From contig NZ_CANLTL010000003.1 of the NCBI RefSeq assembly GCF_947494015.1, forward strand, positions 124,001-188,000: 64,000 nt of DNA. Reading direction: 5' to 3'. Each line of letters begins with the position of its first letter. Within the stretch, counting starts at the first letter, position 1. Shown here piece after piece: positions 25,429 through 33,024 of the stretch. The position numbers were made by a program, and so were the translations under genes. Below the pieces are notes generated by a model. That model had not been told where the DNA came from, did not search any database, and saw only the letters and a program-made list of their open reading frames with translations. This stretch comes from an uncultured Cellulomonas sp. (lineage in GTDB: Bacteria > Actinomycetota > Actinomycetes > Actinomycetales > Cellulomonadaceae).

Positions 25429-26717
25429 CGACACCACTCGCCGCCGTCCCCGCACACCTGCCCGACCGGCTCGCGATCACCTTGTGGGACTTCTCCTGGT
25501 ACGTCCGCACCGGGCCTGGGGAGCCGTTCGAGGACCTCGACGCCGCCTTCACGCAGGCCCGGGACCGCGGGTACAACGCGGTGCGCATCTGCGCCATGCC
25601 GTTCCTGGTCTTCCGGTCGGGGCTGGACACGACGGCACTGCGTCTGGGGCCGATCGGCAACGGGTACGCCGGGCGCGTGCGCTGGTACGACGTGGCCGCG
25701 CCCACGACCATCGACGCTCGCACGCACCTGCTGGAGCTGTTCCGGGCCGCCGACCGGCACGGCATGGTCGTCATCGCCTCCTCCTGGGAGTACCAGCAGA
25801 GCCCGGCCTTCGCCGCCGACCGCTCCTGGTACGACGCCCTGCACGCGGTCGAGCCCGACGACCGGCTCGTGGTTCTCGGCGAGGCGCTCGCCGACCTCGT
25901 CGACCTCCTCGTCGAGCACGGGTTGGGCCACACCCTGGCCTTCGTCGAGCCGCACAACGAGGTCCAGGCGGGCCACCTCACCGTGGGCCTCCCCGGCCGG
26001 GCGGACCCCGTGGTCGAGCTCAAGGACCGGCTCGAAGCGGGCATCGCCGCCTTCAGCGCCCGCCACCCGGACGTGCTCTGCGGACCCAACTACGCCGCCG
26101 TCCCGGTCACCGCGATGCGCGGCCTGCCGGACAACGCCGGGGTCCTCGTCGTGCACCCGTACGTGTACGGCGTCCTGGACGACCTCGTCGGGGAGTTCGC
26201 CCTGCGCGGCGACCCCGCGGACTTCCCCCAGGAGCGCGCCGATGCCGAGCTGCTGCGACCGGGCGCACCGCGCCTGGTGGAGTGGGCGCCGCCCGCCGAC
26301 GAGGAGTGGAAGCGGCACGCCTCGATCGTCGGTCACGCCGAGATCTACGTGCACGACTGGTGCGACCCGGCTGCGGTGGACCGGTGGCAGTACGAGCGCT
26401 ACGGCGCCCACCGCATCGCCATGGCGAACCGGCTCGAGGAGTGGATCGGCGTCGCGGCCGACCACGCCGCCCGCCTGGGCATCCCGCTGGTGCTCGGTGA
26501 GGGATGGGTGGGGTACACGCCCCGGGACTGCCGCTTCGAGGAAGGGCCGGTCGGGGCGCAGATCTGCCGGGACGCCGTTCGTCACGCCGCGCGGGTGGGT
26601 GCCTGGGGTTCGGTGGTGTGCTCCAACGCCGCTCCCCACCACGCGATGTGGGCCGACGCTGGCCTCCAGCGAGAGTGCAACGCCGTGCTGCTTGGGTCCT
26701 TGCCGGGCGAGTCGTGA
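25425..26717 (+). CDS. Cellulase-like glycoside hydrolase (clan GH-A fold)
   Basis: The 430-residue protein looks like a TIM-barrel glycosidase of clan GH-A. ITLWDFSWY forms strand 1. The catalytic pair is visible as an Asn-Glu (N178-E179) in FVEPHNEVQAG at the end of strand 4 and E359 in IPLVLGEGWVGY at strand 7, with VVHPYVYG between them. There is no signal peptide. The ATG overlaps the permease stop as ATGA, showing that the gene was coupled to an intact permease. With GH35 and DUF5107 it should complete intracellular breakdown of a galactose-containing glycan. The family number is not certain (GH5-like). Confidence 0.8.
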   Translation: MTTPLAAVPAHLPDRLAITLWDFSWYVRTGPGEPFEDLDAAFTQARDRGYNAVRICAMPFLVFRSGLDTTALRLGPIGNGYAGRVRWYDVAAPTTIDARTHLLELFRAADRHGMVVIASSWEYQQSPAFAADRSWYDALHAVEPDDRLVVLGEALADLVDLLVEHGLGHTLAFVEPHNEVQAGHLTVGLPGRADPVVELKDRLEAGIAAFSARHPDVLCGPNYAAVPVTAMRGLPDNAGVLVVHPYVYGVLDDLVGEFALRGDPADFPQERADAELLRPGAPRLVEWAPPADEEWKRHASIVGHAEIYVHDWCDPAAVDRWQYERYGAHRIAMANRLEEWIGVAADHAARLGIPLVLGEGWVGYTPRDCRFEEGPVGAQICRDAVRHAARVGAWGSVVCSNAAPHHAMWADAGLQRECNAVLLGSLPGES

Positions 26718-26799
26718 GAGGCCCGGCGACTCGACGGTGACCGTGCGGCGGCGTCCCGCTGTGAAGAGGGAGCGCACAGGATCGCCGTGTACTTCGTCA

Positions 26800-26931
26800 C
26801 TCACGGTGGCAGTCGCCCGCCGCCGTGAGCCGGGGGCTGCTCAGCAGATCGCCGCGGACTTCGGCATCAGCGAGTCGTGCCTGCGCAACTGATGGCGTGC
26901 CGCCGAGGTGGCCGACGGCCACCGGCGCAAA
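26800..26931 (+). mobile_element. Remnant of an IS3-type transposase OrfA
   Basis: The frame reads LTVAVARRREPGAAQQIAADFGISESCLRN, then TGA, then WRAAEVADG. This is the helix-turn-helix of IS3-family OrfA (QIAADFGISESCLRNWMRAA in intact copies), with a stop at the conserved Trp-Met. The N-terminus and everything after about 26931 (leucine zipper, OrfB) are missing. No inverted repeats can be recognised. The rest of the 317-bp gap 26718-27034 contains nothing else that I can identify. Confidence 0.75.
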
Positions 26932-27034
26932 CTCCGCAGGATGCGGACCAGATGCGGACCAGACCGCCTCTGGAGCCCCTCCGGCGCGACTCGGTGAACC
27001 GACCTTTCGGCGCCGTGACCTGGGTGAACGTCGG

Positions 27035-27108
27035 TGGGCCAGGTGGGGCTTGAACCCACGACCCACGGATTATGAGTCCGCTGCTCTGACCGGCTGAGCT
27101 ACTGGCCC
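27035..27108 (-). tRNA. tRNA with CAT anticodon, probably tRNA-Ile2 (lysidine type)
   Basis: The minus strand folds as a 74-nt cloverleaf. The acceptor arm is GGGCCAG/CTGGCCC, the D-arm has AGCTCAGCCGGTCAGAGC, the anticodon stem GCGGA/TCCGT encloses loop CTCATAA (anticodon CAT), and the T-arm has GTGGGTTCAAGCCCCAC. The discriminator is A and CCA is not encoded. The acceptor and arm sequence look more like tRNA-Ile2 than elongator tRNA-Met, but elongator Met cannot be excluded. Its 3' end faces the IS remnant and the sugar locus. Confidence 0.9.
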
Positions 27109-27238
27109 GTCCCGCCAGGGTACCGGCTGAGGTCGTCCACGGGTCGTGCTCCGGGGACGGGGTGGACGCACCCGGCCCGCTGGGGAGGAACCGCGCTCGC
27201 CCCCGGCGGCGCCGGCCCGACGTCGCTGCCGGAGTGGA

Positions 27239-27273
27239 GAGGGCACCTCACCCGCACAGGGTGAGGCGCCCTC
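27239..27273. terminator. GC-rich hairpin in the 27109-27507 gap
   Basis: A 15-bp stem with one mismatch (GAGGGCACCTCACCC against GGGTGAGGCGCCCTC) encloses a 5-base loop. It may end transcription entering from either side. The remainder of the roughly 400-bp gap between the tRNA and the riboswitch holds no supported gene. Confidence 0.4.
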
Positions 27274-27507
27274 GGTCGGCGGTTTCCCGCCCGCCCCGCT
27301 CGCGCCTGGACGTTGGTTCGATCTTAGGCCGCTCTTTGCCTGTTCCCCAAGCCCCCGGAGCCACGACTTCGGTGATCCGGCCCGCCGACCACCCGACGCA
27401 GGCGGGATCACCCGTCCGGGTGTGACGGGCGCCACGAGATCGGGCTTCCGGGATGTCCGGGTGCGTCGGTCATTGAACAAATGTCCCCTTCTGCCGATCA
27501 TGACGAC

Positions 27508-27590
27508 GTCAGCGACACGGCAAACCCGCCGCGAGGTGGGGACGCAAAGCCACGGGGCCCGTCGGGCCAGCCGAGCCACCGAACGACACG
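27508..27590 (+). promoter_or_regulatory. Cyclic di-GMP-I (GEMM-I) riboswitch
   Basis: The leader carries the family core in order: GGCAAACC, a short stem closed by a GCGA tetraloop, GGGACGCAAAGCC, then a second GC-rich hairpin (GGGCCC, then GGGCC with AGCCGAG). GCAAACC and GGGACGCAAAGCC are the invariant c-di-GMP-I aptamer blocks, including the ligand-contacting bases. It ends about 15 bases before the BldC-like start codon, next to its ribosome binding site, so control of translation is likely. The helix at the ends is inferred. Confidence 0.8.
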
Positions 27591-27603
27591 AGAGGTCATC
27601 ACC

Positions 27604-27837
27604 ATGGTCACGTCAGTCAGCCCGCCCCCGAGCGCGGAGCCGCAGGGCTCCGGGGCGCTCCTCACGCCGTCGGAGGTGGCCACGCTGTTCCGCGTGGATC
27701 CCAAGACGGTCACGCGCTGGGCGAAGGCGGGCAAGATCTCCGCCATCCGCACCCTCGGCGGGCACCGCCGGTTCCACGAGGACGAGGTCCGCCAGCTGCT
27801 CGGCGGCGTGCCGGAGCAGCGACCGCCGCAGGCCTGA
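27604..27837 (+). CDS. BldC-like MerR-type helix-turn-helix regulator
   Basis: The 77-residue protein is a single excisionase/MerR-like DNA-binding domain: [50 protein letters not shown] covers residues 20-69 and matches BldC, a developmental regulator of actinobacteria that binds DNA in head-to-tail arrays. The Ser/Pro-rich N-terminus is variable. The ATG at 27604 follows GAGAGGT and the predicted c-di-GMP-I riboswitch, which suggests that second-messenger level sets its translation. Longer in-frame starts would have to begin inside the riboswitch. Confidence 0.88.
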   Translation: MVTSVSPPPSAEPQGSGALLTPSEVATLFRVDPKTVTRWAKAGKISAIRTLGGHRRFHEDEVRQLLGGVPEQRPPQA

Positions 27838-28037
27838 TCGGGCGCCTCCCCGGCACCCGGTCGGCACGTCGCCGGCACCGCCGGCCGGTCGCGGGCCACC
27901 GTGCCCGGCCGGCGTCGCCGATCCGCGCGCGGCCGCGACGCCGCCCGGCGCCCGCACCATCCGGCGCCGCCCGTACCACCTGGCGCCGACGGCGGCCCGG
28001 CCGGGCGACGCCCCGCGTGCATGGCAGGATCGACGCC

Positions 28038-28523
28038 ATGGCGATGAGAGAGATCCGCACCGTCGGCGATCCGGTGCTGCGCACCCCGTGCGAGCCGATC
28101 ACGGTGGTCGACGACCGGGTGCGGTCCCTGGTGGACGACCTCCTGGAGACGGTCGACCACGAGGGCCGGGCCGGGCTCGCCGCCAACCAGATCGGCGTCA
28201 ACCTGCGGGCCTTCTCCTGGAACATCGACGACGAGGTCGGCTACGTCCTCAACCCCCGGATCGTGGAGCTGTCGGACGACTACCAGGACGGTGACGAGGG
28301 CTGCCTCTCGGTGCCGGGGCTCTGGTACCCGACCGAGCGTGCCTGGTACGCCCGCGTGGTCGGCACCGACCTGGACGGCGGCGAGGTCGTCGTGCAGGGC
28401 ACCGAGCTGATGGCACGCTGCCTGCAGCACGAGGTCGACCACCTGGACGGCATGCTGTACCTGGACCGGCTGGAGCGGTCCGTGCGCAAGAAGGCGATGC
28501 GCGCGATCCGCGAGCAGCTGTAG
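28038..28523 (+). CDS. def: Peptide deformylase
   Basis: The 161-residue enzyme removes the formyl group from new polypeptides in the cytoplasm. All three family motifs are present: GLAANQIG (G-x-G-x-A-A-x-Q type), EGCLS with the metal-binding Cys, and QHEVDHLDG with the two His ligands and catalytic Glu. The ATG at 28038 has no Shine-Dalgarno; a CAGGAT hexamer ends 7 bases before it, which fits a leaderless message. Length is normal for the actinobacterial type. Confidence 0.95.
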   Translation: MAMREIRTVGDPVLRTPCEPITVVDDRVRSLVDDLLETVDHEGRAGLAANQIGVNLRAFSWNIDDEVGYVLNPRIVELSDDYQDGDEGCLSVPGLWYPTERAWYARVVGTDLDGGEVVVQGTELMARCLQHEVDHLDGMLYLDRLERSVRKKAMRAIREQL

Positions 28524-28647
28524 GCGTTGGTCCTGCGCCACGGCGTAGGGCATGATGACGGCAGCACGCCGCAGATGTGTGCACACCTCCCGTCACGGGG
28601 CTGAGGTCGTTGGGGAAGACGAACCTCGACCCGACAGGAGGACCGAC

Positions 28648-29148
28648 ATGGCTGGTGCCATCACCCGCGGCGTACTTTTCGTGCACTCGTCGCCGCGCGC
28701 GCTGTGCCCGCACGTCGAGTGGGCGGCAGGCAGCGTGGTGGGGGCGCGCCTGTCCCTGGACTGGACCGAGCAGCCCGCGGCGCCCGGCATGTTCCGTGCC
28801 GAGCACTCGTGGCAGGGCCCCCAGGGCACCGGCGCGCGCCTGACGTCTGCCCTGCGCGGCTGGGCGCACCTGCGCTACGAGGTGACCGAGGAGGCCAGCC
28901 ACGGCACCGACGGGTCGCGGTGGAGCCACACGCCCGAGCTCGGGATCTTCCACGCCGCCACCGACGTGCACGGCAACGTCGTGGTCCCGGAGGACCGGAT
29001 CCGCGCGGCGTTGCAGCACGGGGCGGACCCGGCGCGGCTCCAGGTCGAGCTCAACCTCGCCCTCGGGCAGGCGTGGGACGACGAGCTCGAGCCGTTCCGC
29101 TACGCCGGCGCCGGAGCGCCGGTCCGCTGGCTGCACCGGGTCGGCTGA
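28648..29148 (+). CDS. DUF3145 family protein
   Basis: The 166-residue product is an actinobacterial DUF3145 protein of unknown function: it begins MAGAITRGVLFVHSSPRALCPHVEWA and has the conserved DWTEQPAAPGMFRAE, LRGWAHLRYEVTEE and HTPELGIFHAATDVHGN blocks. It is soluble, with no signal peptide. It is preceded by ACAGGAGG. The gene is often found beside the fatty-acid synthesis operon, as here, where it is convergent with fabF across a shared terminator. That position hints at a link to lipid metabolism, which is inference. Confidence 0.9.
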   Translation: MAGAITRGVLFVHSSPRALCPHVEWAAGSVVGARLSLDWTEQPAAPGMFRAEHSWQGPQGTGARLTSALRGWAHLRYEVTEEASHGTDGSRWSHTPELGIFHAATDVHGNVVVPEDRIRAALQHGADPARLQVELNLALGQAWDDELEPFRYAGAGAPVRWLHRVG

Positions 29149-29189
29149 CCCGTCGGCGGTCGGCGCCGGACCGACGCCTCCGCCGGGAC

Positions 29190-29240
29190 GGACGCCCCGC
29201 ACGCACGGACGGCCCGCACGCACGGACGCCCCGCACGCAC
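29190..29240. repeat. 17-bp tandem repeat, three exact-length copies
   Basis: GGACGCCCCGCACGCAC occurs three times end to end (the middle copy has one base difference), in the gap between the DUF3145 gene and the fabF terminator. It is non-coding and likely to vary in copy number. Confidence 0.85.
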
Positions 29241-29257
29241 GGAGGCCCGCCCACGAA

Positions 29258-29292
29258 GACGGCCCCGCACCGAGCACCGGTGCGGGGCCGTC
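29258..29292. terminator. Bidirectional terminator between DUF3145 gene and fabF
   Basis: A perfect 15-bp stem (GACGGCCCCGCACCG with its complement) encloses a 5-base loop. The gene on the left runs towards it and the fab operon on the right also ends at it, so it can serve both. There is no T run, as is usual in such GC-rich genomes. Confidence 0.8.
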
Positions 29293-29305
29293 AGTGGTCG
29301 TGGCC

Positions 29306-30550
29306 TCAGACGTTCGTGACCACCAGCGCCACGTTGTGCCCGCCGAAGCCGAACGAGTTGTTGATCGCGGCGAGCTGTCCCTGCGGCAGCTCGCGTGCGG
29401 TGTCCCGGACGAGGTCCAGGTCCAGCTCGGGGTCGGGCTGGGTGACGTTGATGGTGGGCGGCGCGGTGCGGTCCCGCAGGGCCAGCACGCTGAAGATCGT
29501 CTCCAGCGCGCCCGCCGCGCCCAGCAGGTGGCCGGTCATCGACTTGGTCGCGGACAGCCGCACGTGGTCGGCGTCGCCGCCCAGCACCGCGCGGATGCCG
29601 CGGACCTCGATCAGGTCGCCGACCGACGTGGACGTCGCGTGGGCGTTGATGTGGACCACGTCGCGGGCGCTGACGTCCGCGTCGGCCATGGCGCGCTGCA
29701 TCGCGGCGGTCTGGCCGACCCCGGTCGGCTCGGGTGCGGCGATGTGGTGCGCGTCGCCGCTCATGCCGAGGCCGGCGACGCGGCCGTACACCCGGGCGCC
29801 ACGTGCCCGGGCGTGGTCGGCGCTCTCGAGCACCACGACGCCGGACCCCTCGCTGAGCACGAACCCGTCCCGGGTCACGTCGTAGGGCCGCGAGGCGCCG
29901 GCCGGGTCGTCGTTGCGGGTCGACAGCGCCTTCATGGCGGCGAACGCGGAGATCGGCATGGGGTGGACGGCGGCCTCGGTGCCGCCGGCGATCACGACGT
30001 CGGCGCGTCCGGAGCGGATCATCTGCACGCCGTAGGCGATCGCCTCGGCGCCCGAGGCGCACGCCGAGACCGGCGCGTGCACGCCTGCGCGGGCGCCGAA
30101 CTCGATGGACACGTTCGCGGCGGGGGAGTTGGGCATGAGCATGGGGACCGTCATGGGCAGGACGCGGCGGGCGCCCTTCTCCCGGACGGTGTCCCAGCCG
30201 TCCAGCATGGTCCAGATGCCGCCGATGCCGGACGCGACCACGGCGCCCAGGCGCTCGCCGTCGACCTCGGGGGAGCCGGCGTCGGCCCACGCCTGGCGGG
30301 CCGCGATCAGCGCGTACTGCGCCGACGGGTCCATGCGCTTGGTCTCGGGCCGGGACAGCACCTCGGACGCGGGGACGGCGACGGAGCCGGCGAAGGACAC
30401 CGGGATGCCGTAGGTCTCGGCCCAGTCGTTGTCGAGCGTGCGGATGCCCGACCGTCCCGCGAGTGCGGCCTCCCACGTGCTCGGGACGTCACCGCCGAGC
30501 GGTGTCGTCGCGCCGAGACCGGTGATCACGACGTCGGGTGCGGTGCTCAT
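29306..30550 (-). CDS. fabF: Beta-ketoacyl-ACP synthase II
   Basis: The 414-residue condensing enzyme extends acyl-ACP with malonyl-ACP. The catalytic Cys is in PVSACASGAEAI; the two His residues are in HINAHATSTSVGD and SMTGHLLGAAG; the end FGFGGHNVALV is typical of KASII. The ATG at 30550 follows CAGGAG by 8 bases. It is the last gene of the fabD-fabH-acpP-fabF cluster and is separated from acpP by a long hairpin that may lower its expression relative to acpP. Confidence 0.95.
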   Translation of the reverse strand: MSTAPDVVITGLGATTPLGGDVPSTWEAALAGRSGIRTLDNDWAETYGIPVSFAGSVAVPASEVLSRPETKRMDPSAQYALIAARQAWADAGSPEVDGERLGAVVASGIGGIWTMLDGWDTVREKGARRVLPMTVPMLMPNSPAANVSIEFGARAGVHAPVSACASGAEAIAYGVQMIRSGRADVVIAGGTEAAVHPMPISAFAAMKALSTRNDDPAGASRPYDVTRDGFVLSEGSGVVVLESADHARARGARVYGRVAGLGMSGDAHHIAAPEPTGVGQTAAMQRAMADADVSARDVVHINAHATSTSVGDLIEVRGIRAVLGGDADHVRLSATKSMTGHLLGAAGALETIFSVLALRDRTAPPTINVTQPDPELDLDLVRDTARELPQGQLAAINNSFGFGGHNVALVVTNV

Positions 30551-30578
30551 GGCTGGGGCTCCTGGGCGGTGGTGAGGT

Positions 30579-30620
30579 CCCGGGGCGGGCGCCCGCCGGT
30601 CGGCGGGCGCCCGCCCCGGG
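30579..30620 (-). terminator. 19-bp perfect hairpin between acpP and fabF
   Basis: CCCGGGGCGGGCGCCCGCC pairs without mismatch to the sequence beginning at 30602, leaving a 4-base loop. It lies right after acpP inside the fab operon. It probably acts as an attenuator or a 3' stabiliser, letting ACP be made in excess over FabF. Confidence 0.7.
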
Positions 30621-30638
30621 TCGTACGGGCGTGCGGTC

Positions 30639-30890
30639 TCAGGCGGACTGGGCGCCGGAGATGTAGGAGACGGCGTCGCCGACCGTCGTGAGGTTCTTGA
30701 CCTCGTCGTCGGGGATGCGCACGGAGAACTTCTCCTCCGCGAGCGTGACGATCGTCATCATCGACAGGGAGTCGATGTCGAGGTCGTCGGTGAAGGACTT
30801 CTCGGGCAGGACGGAGTCGGTCGGCAGACCGGTCTCCTCGCTGACGATCTCGGCCAGTCCGGCCTGGATCTCCTGCTCGCTGTACGCCAT
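30639..30890 (-). CDS. acpP: Acyl carrier protein
   Basis: The 83-residue acidic helical protein carries acyl chains on a phosphopantetheine arm attached to Ser41 in DLDIDSLSMM. The rest matches ACP (YSEQEIQAGLAEIVSEETG at the start, VRIPDDEVKNLTTVGDAV in helix 3). The ATG at 30890 follows GGAGACACCC. It lies between fabH and fabF, as in other actinobacteria. Confidence 0.95.
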   Translation of the reverse strand: MAYSEQEIQAGLAEIVSEETGLPTDSVLPEKSFTDDLDIDSLSMMTIVTLAEEKFSVRIPDDEVKNLTTVGDAVSYISGAQSA

Positions 30891-30946
30891 GGGGGTGTCT
30901 CCTTGTGTGTCGGGTGATGCCTGGGTCGTGGACGGAGCCGAGTCTG

Positions 30947-31951
30947 TCAGGGCAGGACGACGACCTGCGCCGCGTAGACCAGCCCGGCACCGAAGCCGAT
31001 CTGCAGCGCGAGGGCGCCGCTGGGCACCTGACCCTCCCGCAGCAGCCGCTCGGCGGCCAGCGGGATGGACGCCGCGGACGTGTTGCCGGTGTCGGCGATG
31101 TCGCGACCGATCACGACGGACTCGGGCAGCTTCAGCTGCTTGATCATCTGGTCGATGATCCGCATGTTGGCCTGGTGCGGGATGAAGGCCTCGATCTGCT
31201 CGGGCTCGACGCCGGCCGCGGCCATGGCCTGGGACGCGATCGGCGCCATCTGGAACCCGGCCCACTTGAAGACCGTCGGGCCCTCCTGGCGCAGGGTCGG
31301 CCAGCCGGCGTCGGTGTCGCGCACGTCGAGCCAGGAGTGGGTCTGGCGGATGGCCTGCGCCTGCGCGCCGTCCGACCCCCACACCGTCGGGCCGATGCCC
31401 GGGGTGTCGGACGCCCCCACGACGACGGCGCCCGCGCCGTCACCGAGCAGGAACGAGATGCTGCGGTCGGTCGGGTCGACGAACTCGCTCATCTTCTCGG
31501 CGCCGATCACCAGCACGTTGCGCGCCGTCCCGGCCCGCACCAGCGCGTCGGCCTGGGCGATGCCGTAGCAGTAGCCGGCGCAGGCGGCCGAGATGTCCCA
31601 CGCGGCGGCCGGGGTCGCGCCGATCCGGTCGGCGATGATCGCCGCCCCCGCCGGGGTCTGGTGGAAGTAGGTCACCGTGGACAGCAGCACCGCGTCGATG
31701 TCCGCCCCGGTCAGCCCGGCGGCCTTGATCGCGTCGTTCGCGGCGGCCTCGGCCAGGTCCAGCACGTCGGTACCCTCGGCCGCGCGGCGGCGGGTGACGA
31801 TGCCGGTCCGCTGCCGGATCCACTCGTCGGAGGAGTCGATGGGCCCCACGAGGTCGTCGTTGGGGACGGTGAGCTCGCCCCGGACGGCGCCCAGCCCCAG
31901 GATCCGGGTGTGCGCAGGTCCGGTGGCCTGGGTCAGGGTCGGTCGCGTCAC
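30947..31951 (-). CDS. fabH: Beta-ketoacyl-ACP synthase III
   Basis: The 334-residue enzyme starts fatty-acid synthesis by joining an acyl-CoA primer to malonyl-ACP. The catalytic triad can be seen: Cys in DISAACAGYCYG, His in IPHQANMRI and Asn in DTGNTSAAS. SSDEWIRQRTGI near residue 40 is also characteristic. Its ATG overlaps the fabD stop by four bases (ATGA), so the two are coupled. In actinobacteria FabH often prefers branched primers; that cannot be decided from the sequence. Confidence 0.95.
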   Translation of the reverse strand: MTRPTLTQATGPAHTRILGLGAVRGELTVPNDDLVGPIDSSDEWIRQRTGIVTRRRAAEGTDVLDLAEAAANDAIKAAGLTGADIDAVLLSTVTYFHQTPAGAAIIADRIGATPAAAWDISAACAGYCYGIAQADALVRAGTARNVLVIGAEKMSEFVDPTDRSISFLLGDGAGAVVVGASDTPGIGPTVWGSDGAQAQAIRQTHSWLDVRDTDAGWPTLRQEGPTVFKWAGFQMAPIASQAMAAAGVEPEQIEAFIPHQANMRIIDQMIKQLKLPESVVIGRDIADTGNTSAASIPLAAERLLREGQVPSGALALQIGFGAGLVYAAQVVVLP

Positions 31952-32946
31952 GACGGGTTCCTCCTGGAGTCGGGCGTACCGGGGGTCCCGGCGTGGCGGC
32001 GCACGAGGTCACGCGCCGCGTCGAGGTCCGTCGGGGTCTTGACGGGATGCGTCTCGACCCCCGGCAGGGTACGTCGGGCCAACCCGGTCAGCACGCCCGC
32101 GGGCGCGAGCTCGACGAGCCCCGTGACGCCGAGGTCCTGCATCGTGGTCTGGCACAGGTCCCAGCGGACCGGGTTGGCCACCTGCGCGACCAGCCGGTCC
32201 AGGGCCTGCGCACCGGAGGTCACCTCGGTCCCGTCCGCGTTCGTCAGCAGCCTCACGCGCGGGTCGGCCGGTACCGTCCCGCGCGCGGCGGCGGCGAGCT
32301 CGTCCACGGCTGCCGCCATGTAGGTGGTGTGGAAGGCGCCCGCGACCTGCAGCGGCACCACCCGCGCGCGGGCCGGCGGGTCGGCGGCGAGCGTCGCGAG
32401 GGAGCCGAGGTCGCCGGCGGCCACGACCTGGCCCGCGCCGTTGACGTTGGCGGCGGTCAGTCCCAGCTCGGCGAGCCGGTCGAGCACCGCCTGCGGGTCA
32501 CCGCCGAGCAGTGCGCTCATGCCGGTCGGCGTGACGGCCGCGGCCCGCGCCATCGCGGCCCCACGGACGGCGACCAGGCGCAGCGCCTCGTCCTCGGTGA
32601 GCACGCCGGCGACGGCGGCCGCCCCGAGCTCGCCCACCGAGTGCCCGGCGACGACGTCGACGGCGCCCTGCGGCGGCCTGCCGGCGGGGTCGACGTCGAG
32701 CAGCGAGACGCCCGGTCCGGCGAGGAGTGCGCGGAAGGTCAGCAGTGCGGTGGCCACCAGCAGCGGCTGGGCGACGGCGGTGTCCCGGATCGTGTCGGCG
32801 TCCGACGTCGTCCCGTGCGTCACCAGGTCCTGCCCGACGACGTCGGACCACCGCTCGAGCAGGGGACGCGCCCCCTCGAGCTCGAGCCACGGGACGAGCA
32901 TGCCGGGGGACTGGGCACCCTGGCCGGGGCAGGCGACGACGAGCAC
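31948..32946 (-). CDS. fabD: Malonyl-CoA:ACP transacylase
   Basis: The 332-residue enzyme loads malonyl units onto ACP. It shows the family start (VACPGQGAQSPGML), the serine nucleophile in GHSVGELGAA, the substrate Arg in VRGAAMARAA and the catalytic His in VAGAFHTTYM. It is the first gene of the fab cluster, 78 bases after the FasR-type regulator, which lies upstream on the same strand. Confidence 0.95.
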   Translation of the reverse strand: MLVVACPGQGAQSPGMLVPWLELEGARPLLERWSDVVGQDLVTHGTTSDADTIRDTAVAQPLLVATALLTFRALLAGPGVSLLDVDPAGRPPQGAVDVVAGHSVGELGAAAVAGVLTEDEALRLVAVRGAAMARAAAVTPTGMSALLGGDPQAVLDRLAELGLTAANVNGAGQVVAAGDLGSLATLAADPPARARVVPLQVAGAFHTTYMAAAVDELAAAARGTVPADPRVRLLTNADGTEVTSGAQALDRLVAQVANPVRWDLCQTTMQDLGVTGLVELAPAGVLTGLARRTLPGVETHPVKTPTDLDAARDLVRRHAGTPGTPDSRRNPS

Positions 32947-33024
32947 CTGTCCACTGTGCCGAACGCCGGCCCCGGGCCCGGCTCACGACCCGCACGAAGG
33001 ATCCGGAGCCGGTTTGTCCGGACG

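Noticed and set aside
29190-29240. CRISPR array
   Set aside because: The 17-bp units are directly adjacent without spacers, and no cas gene is present in the window.
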